Under the pieces are notes generated by a model. The model had not been told where the DNA came from. It did not search any database and worked only from the letters and a program-made list of their open reading frames with translations. Below, piece after piece: positions 26,485-35,039 of a stretch of DNA of 64,000 nt (position 1 is its first letter; the number at the start of each line of letters is the position of its first letter). Origin of the DNA: Bog-473 sp963745665 (GTDB lineage: Bacteria; Actinomycetota; Acidimicrobiia; Acidimicrobiales; RAAP-2). The DNA is taken from assembly GCA_963745665.1 (NCBI GenBank), contig CAVUYE010000001.1:310001-374000 (forward strand), written 5' to 3'. Position numbers and translations under genes: made by a program.

Positions 26485-26505
26485 ACTGTCCCGGCGTTCG
26501 GAGGC
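26485..26505 (+). repeat. CBR copy 5
   Basis: ACTGTCCCGGCGTTCGG then AGGCA; the left arm runs directly into the core. Confidence 0.65.
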
Positions 26506-26630
26506 ATTTTGACCCGGTTCTGCGCTGGGCTCTCCACACGATGGTGACTGCTCGGCGGGTTCAAGCTTTGGTGAGCTATCTCAAGGTGGTGGCGATCACA
26601 ATTCGGACAGCGGCAGGTGACCGCGGACGC

Positions 26631-27854
26631 TCAAGGACGGACGGCCGACGGGACTTGGCTGACCACTTTGTAAGCCTGCTCGCGCACCCGATCGATGACG
26701 CCCGCACTGCTGGGCGCTGGATCGTCACCGGCACGAGCGGGCAGGACGAAGTCGGTGTACATGACCCGGCGTTCCCGCGTGACCGGCGCATGGCTCATGT
26801 GCAGGGTGCACGAGCAGTGGACGGTGACGTCGCCAGTGCGGGTCGGGAGCGGGACCGGGGGCAACCCCCAGGAGTCGCGGAAGAAGGCGGGTTGGACGAG
26901 GGCCCGGTGGGAGCCGGCCACGACCCCGAGCTGGCCCGAGCGTTGGTCGGCGCCGGTGACCGAGATCCCAACCGTCAGGCTGCAGCAGCGAGAGGAGTGC
27001 CGCCCGAGGCTGCAATCCTTGTGCCACGGCAGGTCGGAGATGCCCTTAACGACGCCGATTGGCTTGATAAGCGCCTCGATCTTGTTGCCACCCTGGTCCC
27101 GCGGCACGTGCCCGTCGCCCGTGAGCGAGGCGAGGCGAAGGAGCCGGTCGTCCTCCAGCAAGGCCGCTGTCGCAAGACTCTCCTCTTGGAATCTTTGCAG
27201 GCGCACCGCCCGCTCCTCGCCGTCGGCGGTGGTGGCCCACCAGGACCGGCCGTCACCCTCGTGATAGCGCGGCAGGGCGGCATCCATGTCGGCCGACACC
27301 TGCGCCATTTCGTCGGTTGTGAAGACCTCGGTCAGGTGGAGGTAGCCCGCCTCGCCGAGGTAATACGCCAGCTCGGCCGGATCGTCGTCGACCGTGAACG
27401 AGCGCTGGAGGTCGAGCGGGCCGCCGTCACGGTCGGTGAATGTGACGTCACCCGCGGTATGAACGGCGCGGAGATCGAGCAAGGAGCGGAGGACGACCCA
27501 CCAGTCGAGGAAGTCGTTGATGTTACCGCTGGGCATGTCGAGCGTTGCGGCGGCGAGGAGCGTCATCGGCGTCCGGCGGTCGCTCACGATGTCGGTGATC
27601 TCGTCCACGTCGAGGCGCACCGTCGCGTGCCCACCGCCGCCTGGGTCCACCCGGACGGAATCGTCGTCGACCGACAACGTCCAGCTGTGGGCCGTCGTCT
27701 CGATGGTGAACGGGAGGACGCCCAGCTCGCGAGCGCCCGGGACCGCGAGCTCAGAGCGTTCCGCCGCCAGGCGGGGCAGCTCGGTCCCGAAGAAGTACGC
27801 GACATCGATCGTCTCGACGTCCACGTCGTCGCGGGTGCGGAAGTCGATCGTCAT
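26631..27854 (-). CDS. Phytanoyl-CoA dioxygenase (PhyH) family protein
   Basis: About 407 aa from ATG at 27854 (an upstream start at 27929 is possible). The C-terminal two thirds is a Fe(II)/2-oxoglutarate oxygenase: metal-binding H-x-D in LPWHKDCSLG, the distal His region HCSCTLHMSHAPVTRERR and the 2OG Arg there, plus SGQLGVVAGSHRA. The N-terminal part holds a sterol-carrier-like segment (VDEITDIVSDRRTPMTLLAA). Oxygenates an unknown lipid or small molecule. Confidence 0.85.
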   Translation of the reverse strand: MTIDFRTRDDVDVETIDVAYFFGTELPRLAAERSELAVPGARELGVLPFTIETTAHSWTLSVDDDSVRVDPGGGGHATVRLDVDEITDIVSDRRTPMTLLAAATLDMPSGNINDFLDWWVVLRSLLDLRAVHTAGDVTFTDRDGGPLDLQRSFTVDDDPAELAYYLGEAGYLHLTEVFTTDEMAQVSADMDAALPRYHEGDGRSWWATTADGEERAVRLQRFQEESLATAALLEDDRLLRLASLTGDGHVPRDQGGNKIEALIKPIGVVKGISDLPWHKDCSLGRHSSRCCSLTVGISVTGADQRSGQLGVVAGSHRALVQPAFFRDSWGLPPVPLPTRTGDVTVHCSCTLHMSHAPVTRERRVMYTDFVLPARAGDDPAPSSAGVIDRVREQAYKVVSQVPSAVRP

Positions 27855-28035
27855 GACCGACCAGGCTAGCGGCGGGGTGGCGTCGGCGCAGATCAGCCGG
27901 GCGTCTGACGACGTGGCCTCCGACGGCACGCCCGTGGACGTTCAGCATCTCGGTGAAGCGCGATCGCAACGACACCGAGACAGTCTCCCAAGAACAGAGG
28001 TCCAGCCAAAGAAGAGGCCAAGATGCACCTCCGAC

Positions 28036-28065
28036 GATCCCACGGAACCGGCGGACGGGGATACC
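28036..28065 (+). repeat. CBR copy 6
   Basis: Left arm GATCCCACG pairs with right arm CGGGGATACC around core CCGGCG. ATCCC/GGGAT replaces the TCCCA/TGGGA of other copies. Confidence 0.75.
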
Positions 28066-28118
28066 TGGAACCCGTCCAGATTCCCGCACCTTCCGGATGA
28101 GTGTTCGATCGTTGACGG

Positions 28119-28739
28119 TCAGGTCAGAGGTGGAATGCCCACCATTTCGCGAAACTCGTCCGTCGAGTTCGTGACTGGGAATGGCTGTGCAGGAACCGGC
28201 AGCCTGAGCCGTTCACAGATCGGATCCCAGCCGTCGCCAAGATTCCATTCGAGCAGGCGCGTCGCCGGCACTTCGGCACGCACGGCGTCGTTGTGACGGA
28301 CATAGGCATCGATCATTGCTTCCGGGTCGTCAAAGCGGTCACTGAACCGGTCCCTCAAAAGCTTGCGCACCGCGTCCATCCAGGGCGCGAGCTCCGGCGG
28401 CAGGTGGTCGAAGGTGAGGAAGATCGTGTTCGACGCGCTGCGGTACCACTCTTCGGGATCGCGAACCGAAAGCAGCACAAGCGCATCGGGGTTGGCCTGT
28501 GCCAATTCTCTCCAGAACGCTCCACCCGGCCAGTCCACGATTGCCCCATAACGCGCCAACATTCGTGACCAGTCCACGGGCCGGCCTTCAATGGCGTCGA
28601 TCCAGGCTGGTACTTGGTCGGGATCCCCGAGGATCTCGAGCATGTGGTGACACGGGGCATCGAGCAGCTGCTCGAGTGCCAGCTTGAGTGAGTGCGTCCC
28701 CGTTCGGCCAACGCCGGCTCCGACGACTTTGAGTTCCAC
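28119..28739 (-). CDS. Sulfotransferase-family protein (P-loop, type 4)
   Basis: 206 aa. The PAPS-binding P-loop-like motif is VGAGVGRTGTHSLKLALEQL; SVRDPEEWYRSASNT is the 3'-phosphate binding region; LLEWNLGDGWDPICERL near the C terminus is typical of the short family that includes many actinobacterial proteins. Substrate unknown. A second, unrelated sulfotransferase is at 42785-43720. Confidence 0.85.
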   Translation of the reverse strand: MELKVVGAGVGRTGTHSLKLALEQLLDAPCHHMLEILGDPDQVPAWIDAIEGRPVDWSRMLARYGAIVDWPGGAFWRELAQANPDALVLLSVRDPEEWYRSASNTIFLTFDHLPPELAPWMDAVRKLLRDRFSDRFDDPEAMIDAYVRHNDAVRAEVPATRLLEWNLGDGWDPICERLRLPVPAQPFPVTNSTDEFREMVGIPPLT

Positions 28740-28860
28740 GAGGCCCTCCCCTTGACGCGATGGATATCGGAAGCCGACCGATGTCGGCCAGATGCAGTTA
28801 GCAATCCTTTTGCGCCGACAGATCCTGCCATATATCTACGGGTTAGGTGCTCTCGCCAGC

Positions 28861-28886
28861 GTGTACCCCGGGGGCGAAGGAACACC
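28861..28886 (+). repeat. CBR, weak copy
   Basis: GTGTACCCCGGGGGCGAAGG then AACACC, between the minus-strand sulfotransferase and the plus-strand DUF3237 gene. Degenerate. Confidence 0.25.
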
Positions 28887-29009
28887 ACTTTGCGTATGGT
28901 GCGGCATTCACCTGATCCGAACGTTTCCTCGTGGAACATTTGGGCGATCAAGTGATGCCTTGCCGGGAAAACGGAACCCGCCGTACGCTCGCGACTACGA
29001 GAATGGGAG

Positions 29010-29363
29010 GTGTCCGTGGAGCTCATTCACGAATTTGACCTTGCGGCGAGTGTAAAACCAGCCGTGACCTTCGGGAGTCGAATGTTCTCGGAGATAGCCG
29101 AAGGAAAGGTCAGCGGGGAGCGACTGAACGGCACTCTTCTGTCGGGGGGCGGCGACTGGATCACTTTGGGCACCAACGGGTGGGGAGAGATTGACGTGCG
29201 GGGCCAGATGGTCACCGACGATGGTGCTTACATCTATGCCCATTACGCGGCATTGCTTGAGTTGAACGAAAAGGTCATCAACGCGACTGCGAGCGGCACC
29301 GCGACCGACTGGTATGACCAATACTTCCGTACCACGCCACGGGGGCCGCCAAGTCCTCGTTGA
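29010..29363 (+). CDS. DUF3237 protein (possibly shortened)
   Basis: 117 aa. The family pattern is clear: GEKxSGERLNGTLLSGGGDW-like sequence, then GEIDVRGQMVTDDGAYIY. Family members are usually near 150 aa, and this one ends soon after YDQYFRTTPRG, so the C terminus may be lost or replaced. GTG at 29010 with GGGAGG upstream. Function unknown. Confidence 0.75.
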   Translation: MSVELIHEFDLAASVKPAVTFGSRMFSEIAEGKVSGERLNGTLLSGGGDWITLGTNGWGEIDVRGQMVTDDGAYIYAHYAALLELNEKVINATASGTATDWYDQYFRTTPRGPPSPR

Positions 29364-29423
29364 TGAACTCGTCGGCGCACACATGGCGGATATGCATCGC
29401 CAGGACTGGTAGTCGAAAAGGGT

Positions 29424-29452
29424 CTCCGGCCCGGCTCAATGTACGGGGATAG
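29424..29452 (+). repeat. CBR copy 7
   Basis: Core CCGGC, spacer TCAATGTAC, right arm GGGGATAG; 61 bp after the DUF3237 stop. Confidence 0.6.
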
Positions 29453-29480
29453 TTCCCCGAGTCACGAGTAGCTCCGTATT

Positions 29481-29506
29481 GCGTAGCTACGTAGTACGTA
29501 GTATTA
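29481..29506. promoter_or_regulatory. Candidate PadR operator/promoter
   Basis: Three TACGTAG-like units (TAGCTACGTAGTACGTAGTA) lie immediately upstream of the PadR start in an AT-richer stretch. Such a self-complementary site next to the regulator suggests autorepression. Inferred from position. Confidence 0.4.
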
Positions 29507-29880
29507 TGCCGTGCATGCGAACCCGCCCCGACGTTTTCGATTCTGGAATGCCGTCGTCTCGGCGTCGGTCGAACGACCCGCCGATCCTGATCCTGATGAG
29601 CCTTGCTGGCGGGACCAAACACGGCCACGCCCTCCTCAAGGACATCGAGGAGTTTGCCGGAGTGAAACTCGGTCCCGGCGCCCTTTACGGAGCGATAACC
29701 AGGTTGGAGGAGCGTGGCCTCATCGAGCCGCTCGAGTCAGATGACCGCCGTCGCCCCTACCAGATCACGGCAACGGGCTCTGAGGTTCTCGCCGATTCCG
29801 TCGCTCAGATGCGTGAACTCGTGCGGGTGGGACAAGCCCGGCTCAAGATGGCCCGTACGCCACGCCCGAGGCTGGCGTGA
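29506..29880 (+). CDS. PadR-family transcriptional regulator
   Basis: 124 aa from the ATG at 29506; ATGs at 29515 and 29548 are alternatives. The winged helix is intact: ILILMSLAGGTKHGHALLKD, GVKLGPGALYGAITRLEERG, LIEPLESDDRRRPYQIT. PadR proteins repress promoters until a ligand binds. It overlaps the start of the next gene (GTGATG), so the two form an operon. Confidence 0.88.
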   Translation: MPCMRTRPDVFDSGMPSSRRRSNDPPILILMSLAGGTKHGHALLKDIEEFAGVKLGPGALYGAITRLEERGLIEPLESDDRRRPYQITATGSEVLADSVAQMRELVRVGQARLKMARTPRPRLA

Positions 29881-30854
29881 TGCGCCAATCGGGATCAAGG
29901 GCAAAGGACGCTCACCTAAATAAAGGACCCGGGGACCCCCGTCTCCGCTGGTACCCGCGGTCTTGGCGCGCCCGGTACGGAGAGGAACTCATCGCGCTGC
30001 TCAACGACGAGTACGACGGACATCTTCCGACTCTGGTTCACCTCGGCCTCGTGACCGGCGGACTCCGACAGCGGGCTAGGCAATCGGGCCTGACCGGCAA
30101 CTCGGCACCCGCGGCCGAAGGAGTCCGGGCGGGTGCGCTCGTGGTTCTCGCCGCCTGGGTTGCTTTCGTTATCGCTGGCGCCAGCTTCGCCAAGTTTTCT
30201 GAGCACTTCGATCAAGCGTTGCCTCACGGCATGAGATCTCATCGCCTGACCGATCTCTCCTTCACAGTGCTTCAAACCGTCGCTGGCGTCGCCAGTATCC
30301 TCGTCGTCGCTGGGACTCTCCTCGCTCTTCCTGCCTTCGTGCGATACCTCCGAGCTGACGGCTGGCCCTCAGTGCGTGGGCATTTCCTGCGGGCCATCGC
30401 CTGCACCGGGCTCACCGTCGCAGTCACGGTGCCGCTCGTCATCTGGGCCCATCACCTCACGGCTCACCAACGCAATGGCGGCCTCCACCTGTGCGGAGTT
30501 CTGTTCTTGATCTGGGCGGCACTCATAGTCATGACCCTGACCCTGTGGACTGTCGTCGCGATTGTCGCAGGCAGTCGCGTTGTGTTCTCCAAAGCGATCC
30601 TGACCGCGGAGGCAATCCTGGCCGTTGTCCTTGCTGGGGCAATGGTCGTCATGGTCGGCGCCACAGCTGTTTGGTGGGGTGCGATGGCGAAGGACGCACC
30701 TGCCTTCTTGAATACCAGTCCCGGCGGCGTCCCCGGGTCACCATGGGACGTTTGGCTCGTCGCCACGGTGGCTCTGATGGTCCTTGCGATGGCAGCAGCC
30801 GCAGCTGGTGTCATTCGAGAAGCGCGGGTATGGCGAAAGATGCAGGCGGGTTGA
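29880..30854 (+). CDS. PadR-associated multi-pass membrane protein
   Basis: 324 aa. A short cytosolic N terminus with WYPRSWRARYGEELIALLND (18-22 residues, the helical segment often found in PadR-linked membrane proteins) is followed by about six membrane segments, for example LVVLAAWVAFVIAGASF and ILAVVLAGAMVVMVGATA. ATG 29880 or GTG 29877; overlaps the PadR stop. Probably the regulated partner of PadR; function unknown. Confidence 0.75.
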   Translation: MRQSGSRAKDAHLNKGPGDPRLRWYPRSWRARYGEELIALLNDEYDGHLPTLVHLGLVTGGLRQRARQSGLTGNSAPAAEGVRAGALVVLAAWVAFVIAGASFAKFSEHFDQALPHGMRSHRLTDLSFTVLQTVAGVASILVVAGTLLALPAFVRYLRADGWPSVRGHFLRAIACTGLTVAVTVPLVIWAHHLTAHQRNGGLHLCGVLFLIWAALIVMTLTLWTVVAIVAGSRVVFSKAILTAEAILAVVLAGAMVVMVGATAVWWGAMAKDAPAFLNTSPGGVPGSPWDVWLVATVALMVLAMAAAAAGVIREARVWRKMQAG

Positions 30855-30874
30855 CGACCCAGAATCTTGCCCAG

Positions 30875-30910
30875 CTGTCCAACTCCGTCCCGGCAGCGAA
30901 CTGGGATAGG
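30875..30910 (+). repeat. CBR copy 8
   Basis: Left arm CTGTCCAAC, core CCGGCA, right arm TGGGATAGG; 21 bp after the membrane-protein stop. Confidence 0.65.
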
Positions 30911-30975
30911 TCGGCGTGGAGTGGGGTCGTGTTGCAGGCGAATGCGATGGGCGGTGTCGCCGGCGACACCGATCC

Positions 30976-32268
30976 TTACCCGAAGGGGACAGTCACCGGG
31001 CCCGGGATCGGTCGGTAGACGGCAAAGAAGTCACGGTCGTCGGGGACGAGGTAGCGATCGGGTGACTGATTCGGGTTGGGTCCCACCTGCGTCGGGTTGA
31101 GACCAGGGGGATTGTAGGTGTTGAGCGAATGCCATTCCGGGTTGATGTCGAACTCCATGGCCCGCACTGCTCCGGCGTGCTGAAGGATCTGCGCGATGCT
31201 GACCACCGTCTGATAATCAGCGGCGACGTAGATGAGGTTGCCTCGAGCGTCGATCCCAACACCGGTGCGCCAGACGCGAGTGACTCCGCCGAGCGTGTAT
31301 CCCCACTGGGGGCTGTTGGGATCGGTGTTCAAAGCGGGATTCAGCTGGCTGTTCCACACGATCGGAGCCAAGCTCTGCCGAGCCCACGCGACGCCCGGGC
31401 CGGGGTTGGGGCCGCTGCTCCAATTCACAATGTCCACGCGGCCATCCGTATAACCAATGAGTGTCGCGTTGCCGTCCGTCAGCGGTTCGTTCGTTTGGCC
31501 GTTGTCCGCAGACCCGTTCTGGCCATCAACATAGGTAAACCCGCCGTTGAAGGTCGCAAGCAGACGAGAGCGCTGGCTGTAGGGAACCATCGCCGGTCCG
31601 CGCACAGCCGCATTCGGCGGCTCATAGCGGCCCGGGTAATAGCCGAGCTCTGTCCGCGAATGGTCGAACCAGGCGACGTACGCCACGATCTGTGGGTAGG
31701 TGGGGTCAGGGCGATAGGTCGTGACAAGTATGGGTGGACCCCCATCGACCGATGGTCCGGTCGGCTGCCAGACCCCTTCACCGGGAAGCGGACTGGAGAA
31801 GACGGGTGTGATCGCCGGCGGCCATGCAGTCGTGGGAGGGGCAGCTGCAGCCGTGGGGTGTCGCACACCCACCTTCGGCAGACTCTTCAACTGCGGCCCA
31901 CCCTTCTTGGGCGCTTGGCTGCTGTAGTAGATCTGCTCAACGTGGTCGGCGGCCCAATTGCCGATGCCGAAAGGCACCTCATACCGCACCCATTCTACGG
32001 TGTTCACGCTCCAAGAGAGGCTCGTGGGCCGCAGCATCCAGACCGTGTACGAAACGGTCGCCCATAACAGCACGACGACGAGTGGTGTCACGATGAATGC
32101 ACATACGAGTCTGCTCCGGCGGGTGAGCCTCCGCCTTCGTCGCCGCCTCCGCCTCGGAGCCAGGACGAGATCTCCCTCTGGGGTTTCCGGATCCCGAGAA
32201 GAATTCGCTCGATCGACTGAGGCGCCGGAATCGAGCGGATCGTCAGCGTACTGGCGGCTGAGATCCAC
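30976..32268 (-). CDS. Membrane-anchored phosphodiester glycosidase (NAGPA)-domain protein
   Basis: 430 aa. A basic N terminus (a run of arginines) and one helix at about 55-75 (LVCAFIVTPLVVVLLWATV) give a type II membrane protein. The outer domain has LLATFNGGFTYVDG, VDIVNWSSG, LGGVTRVWRTGVGIDARGN and GAVRAMEFDINPEW, typical of the NAGPA phosphodiester glycosidase family, which acts on sugar phosphodiesters in the envelope or exopolysaccharide. Substrate unknown. Confidence 0.75.
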   Translation of the reverse strand: MDLSRQYADDPLDSGASVDRANSSRDPETPEGDLVLAPRRRRRRRRRLTRRSRLVCAFIVTPLVVVLLWATVSYTVWMLRPTSLSWSVNTVEWVRYEVPFGIGNWAADHVEQIYYSSQAPKKGGPQLKSLPKVGVRHPTAAAAPPTTAWPPAITPVFSSPLPGEGVWQPTGPSVDGGPPILVTTYRPDPTYPQIVAYVAWFDHSRTELGYYPGRYEPPNAAVRGPAMVPYSQRSRLLATFNGGFTYVDGQNGSADNGQTNEPLTDGNATLIGYTDGRVDIVNWSSGPNPGPGVAWARQSLAPIVWNSQLNPALNTDPNSPQWGYTLGGVTRVWRTGVGIDARGNLIYVAADYQTVVSIAQILQHAGAVRAMEFDINPEWHSLNTYNPPGLNPTQVGPNPNQSPDRYLVPDDRDFFAVYRPIPGPVTVPFG

Positions 32269-32404
32269 TCCCTAAACTTACAGATCGCCTTTCAAGAGAC
32301 CAAGAGCCATTCCTACGCCCATGGGATGATTCGGGTGCCCGACGGTCACTCCTTCGGCGGGTCGCGAAGTCCGAAGTCATTCCGCACCGTTGTCAGGCCA
32401 CCGG

Positions 32405-32429
32405 ATCTCCACAGGCGAACGGGGGCACC
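32405..32429 (+). repeat. CBR copy 9
   Basis: ATCTCCACAGGCGAAC then GGGGGCACC. Core CAGGCG rather than CCGGCG. Confidence 0.65.
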
Positions 32430-32509
32430 CTGGTCCGCCGGGTCCGTGACAGGTGGTCTCGCTGGCGGTGGCATGATCGCGGCATGCCCCAAGCCCTGAG
32501 GTGGGCTCC

Positions 32510-32989
32510 ATGAGGCGACAGTTCCTCCGGGTAACCAAGAGGATTCGGGCGATGATGGGAGTGGGACTTCTCCTGGTGGCCGTGAGTATTTCTGCCTGCT
32601 CATTAGTCTCGTCGTCTCCTGGGAAGAGTCTTCCGATCTCGGTCGGCCCAGGTAGTAGCAAAAGTGTTCACCCGAGCCAGTGCACGCTCAGTTCGTCCGG
32701 CACACAGGTAGTCGCTTGGGGCACATTCAAACCACCACCGACGCTTCCGTTCGACGCCGAAGGGCAACAAGTAGGCGCACAGGAACTACAACTGAACGTC
32801 GTCAGCTCCAAGAATCTCCGGGTTGAACATGTAGTCGTCCACAATCCGGGGCTCGGCGAGACCGGCGCAGGAGTATCGGTTGGGCAGACCTCCTGGCATC
32901 TGGTCACGAGTCTTCAGCGCCTGCCAGGGCTCAGCCCCACTCGGTGCGTGGTGACCTTGCAATACTTCGGCGGCGGTGCCATTCCATAG
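32510..32989 (+). CDS. Putative lipoprotein
   Basis: 159 aa. Signal peptide with lipobox: GVGLLLVAVSISAC, then a Ser-rich linker. The mature part (KSVHPSQCTLSSSGTQVVAW) is beta-rich, with two further cysteines that might pair. No family recognised. ATG at 32510; a GTG 9 bp upstream is possible. Its stop is 32 bp from the next CBR. Confidence 0.65.
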   Translation: MRRQFLRVTKRIRAMMGVGLLLVAVSISACSLVSSSPGKSLPISVGPGSSKSVHPSQCTLSSSGTQVVAWGTFKPPPTLPFDAEGQQVGAQELQLNVVSSKNLRVEHVVVHNPGLGETGAGVSVGQTSWHLVTSLQRLPGLSPTRCVVTLQYFGGGAIP

Positions 32990-33020
32990 GGACATGACCG
33001 CAGGACTCCGAAGAGCAGCA

Positions 33021-33047
33021 ATCCCATTCCCGGAGTTCGGAGACACC
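33021..33047 (+). repeat. CBR copy 10
   Basis: ATCCCATTCCCGGAGTTCGG then AGACACC; ATCCC left arm, GGAGACA right part. 21 bp before the GNAT start. Confidence 0.65.
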
Positions 33048-33067
33048 CTGGGGTGGCAGGATCTTGC

Positions 33068-33518
33068 ATGCCGAGTGACAGCGTGGAGATTCGCGGAGCC
33101 AGAGCTGAGGGGACGTGGCCAAACTCTGGCCCCTGGTGCAGGAGTTGGCCTTTTCCTATCGACCGGAGCGCTCGATATTCGAGCGGTCCTTCAGCGAGTT
33201 GATCGAGCGACCCGACACGCTGGTACTCGTCGCGGTGGCGAATACGAGCGCCGTTGTGGGCTACCTGCTCGGGAGCTATCACGGAACCTTCTTTGCCAAC
33301 GGTCCCGTCGCATGGATCGAAGAACTGATGGTCAGCGAGTCCATCCGCCACCATGGGGTGGCAACCAAGTTGATGTCCTCGGCTGAGGACTGGGCCAGGA
33401 CGATCCCCACGGCTTACATCGCTTTAGCCTCCCGCAGGCGGGTGACTTCTACCTCAGGATTGGCTACAAGGATTCGGCAACCTTCTTCAGGAAGACCTTC
33501 GTCCCGCCCGAGCCGTGA
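33068..33518 (+). pseudogene. GNAT acetyltransferase with two frameshifts
   Basis: ATG at 33068 reads MPSDSVEIRGARAE, then the frame shifts near 33111 and the main body DVAKLWPLVQELAFSY to IALASR continues to about 33435. A second shift restores GDFYLRIGYKDSATFFRKTF and a stop at 33518. The acetyl-CoA loop VSESIRHHGVATKLM is present in the middle frame. The joined protein is about 150 aa, normal for GNAT. Each shift needs one inserted base or an equivalent change, so the gene is broken or the sequence has errors. Confidence 0.7.
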
Positions 33519-33537
33519 GAGGCATGAAGAGCGGCTC

Positions 33538-33563
33538 ACTCTCCCGGCATCGTTCTGGGACAG
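33538..33563 (+). repeat. CBR copy 11
   Basis: ACTCTCCCGGCATCGTTC then TGGGACAG; 20 bp after the GNAT stop. Confidence 0.7.
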
Positions 33564-33669
33564 TCCGCAGCGTCACTGCGGACCGGTTCGGCACCGAGCA
33601 CATCGGATCAGCCCTGCGGTAGCCTGATCAATACGCAAGGCTGCGCTGACGATTGGTAGGAGGTCGGCG

Positions 33670-33894
33670 ATGACCGACGACACCTCGGAAGCCAGGGTCA
33701 CGGTGAGCGGGGTGCCTGACAGGCCCGGCGTAGCCGCCAGTCTATTCCGCGCCTTGGCCGACAGGTCGATCAACGTGGACGTGATCGTGCAAGACACGTC
33801 AGTGAGCGGCAAGACGGTGCTTTCGTTCACGGTGCCAACCGTCGACCGGCGCGTGGCCGTCGAAACCGCCCAGGCCTTCGCCGACGACTACTAG
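33670..33894 (+). CDS. Stand-alone ACT domain related to aspartate kinase
   Basis: 74 aa that is a single ACT domain: ARVTVSGVPDRPGVAASLFR, SINVDVIVQDTSVSGKTVLS, FTVPTVDRRVAVETAQ. The sequence follows the C-terminal regulatory ACT repeats of actinobacterial LysC closely, with no kinase domain nearby. It may be a free regulatory subunit or an orphan fragment. ATG at 33670 with AGGAGG upstream, so it is probably translated. Confidence 0.8.
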   Translation: MTDDTSEARVTVSGVPDRPGVAASLFRALADRSINVDVIVQDTSVSGKTVLSFTVPTVDRRVAVETAQAFADDY

Positions 33895-33935
33895 GAACCA
33901 ATCAGTGCCCTGATCGGGTGATCCGGTCGGGTTCC

Positions 33936-33964
33936 ATATCCCACAGCCGGCGTACCGAGGCACC
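33936..33964 (+). repeat. CBR copy 12
   Basis: Left arm ATATCCCAC, core CCGGCG, right arm GAGGCACC; 42 bp after the ACT stop. Confidence 0.7.
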
Positions 33965-34031
33965 GTCGGGGTCTCATTCGCAGATGTGATTATCGTTCCG
34001 TTGGGTCGATCTGAAGACCGAGAGGTGGCCA

Positions 34032-34412
34032 ATGGTGACGGTGCACAACCTTGATGACGAATCGGTTGCCAAGATGATCCAGGTGGACCTTGCGACTGTG
34101 GACCGAGAACCACAAAGTCCGATCGGGGTCTTTTCGTTCCACGGATGCACGGGTGGCGTCTCCGCCTTCAAAGGCCGACCACCTTGGGAGCACCACGGCC
34201 GAGGCGACGAGCTTCTTTTCATCCTGGCGGGCGAGTCGGAACTTACAGTGCTAGAGGAGGACAGCCGCTCAATACGAACCCTTTCAGCGGGCCATCTTGC
34301 GATTGTTCCGAGGGGTCATTGGCACTCCAACAACGCACCCGGCGGAGTGACGATGCTGTGGATCACTCCTGACGAAGGCAATGAGCACTCCTGGGAGGAG
34401 CCGAGAGTCTGA
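34032..34412 (+). CDS. Cupin-domain protein
   Basis: 126 aa. Cupin motif 1 is PPWEHHGRGDELLFILAG with the two His and Glu ligands; motif 2 is AIVPRGHWHSNNAPGG with the last His. Metal-binding beta-barrel; function unknown. ATG at 34032. The sequence differs clearly from the cupin at 26083-26457, so the two are separate acquisitions rather than a recent duplication. Confidence 0.87.
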   Translation: MVTVHNLDDESVAKMIQVDLATVDREPQSPIGVFSFHGCTGGVSAFKGRPPWEHHGRGDELLFILAGESELTVLEEDSRSIRTLSAGHLAIVPRGHWHSNNAPGGVTMLWITPDEGNEHSWEEPRV

Positions 34413-34452
34413 GAGCTTGAGACCAGGGCCTGGACTGTCACTGTGCGCCGAA

Positions 34453-34479
34453 GTATCCCACCGTCCGTACTGGGCGACC
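34453..34479 (+). repeat. CBR copy 13
   Basis: Left arm GTATCCCACC, core CCGTAC, right arm TGGGCGACC; TCCCA pairs with TGGGCGA. 41 bp after the cupin stop. Confidence 0.65.
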
Positions 34480-34567
34480 CCGTGGGCACCAGGGCTGATG
34501 CTCAGATGGAAGCACTCGTCCATCGAAGCGGGTCAACTCCAGCTGTGACCGCGAACCTCAGTGAGCG

Positions 34568-34903
34568 TCAAACGCGAGGTTCCGTGGGCGCCGCGACCTT
34601 CTCTTCATCGCCGAAATTGATCACCGCATAGAAGTCCTGAAGATAAGCAAGGTCAGATGCATAAAGGTTCTCGATCACGCCAGTCGATACGGTCGTCATC
34701 GTCCCCAGAGACACGACAACCCTCGAGAGGACCAAGATCATGAGGTGAGGGTCATCGGGTCCACTGATTGATGGGCCCCTAAGGGGTTCAAGTTGGTCGC
34801 GGGCCGTCGCCAGGCGCATTACTCCCGTCCTGTGCAGTCGGCTGTTCTCGTCGAGGTAGCCCCTGGGGAGGATGAATTCGAACTCGGTTGCTTTTGGCGA
34901 CAC
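34568..34903 (-). CDS. Phage-tail-assembly-like small protein
   Basis: 111 aa. The pattern EFILPRGYLDENSRLHRTG, VMRLATARDQLEPL and IENLYASDLAYLQDFYAVIN resembles small proteins annotated as phage tail assembly or contractile-injection accessory proteins in actinobacteria. No other tail gene lies in the window, so here it is an isolated gene in the array. Recognition is from memory of the family pattern and should be checked. Confidence 0.5.
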   Translation of the reverse strand: MSPKATEFEFILPRGYLDENSRLHRTGVMRLATARDQLEPLRGPSISGPDDPHLMILVLSRVVVSLGTMTTVSTGVIENLYASDLAYLQDFYAVINFGDEEKVAAPTEPRV

Positions 34904-34960
34904 TCTTACGACCCTTCACATCGCAGTAGTAGCGGTCGGGTCCTTCTCGAGGGGTCAGTC

Positions 34961-34989
34961 GACCACCGAACTCTGGCGAAGGATATGCC
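34961..34989 (+). repeat. CBR copy 14
   Basis: GACCACCGAACTCTGGCGAA then GGATATGCC; core CTGGCG. Divergent but in the expected place between two genes. Confidence 0.5.
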
Positions 34990-35039
34990 GAGTTTGATGA
35001 GGAGAGCCCATTCCCGGCAGCGAGGGCACGTTTCGGCAA

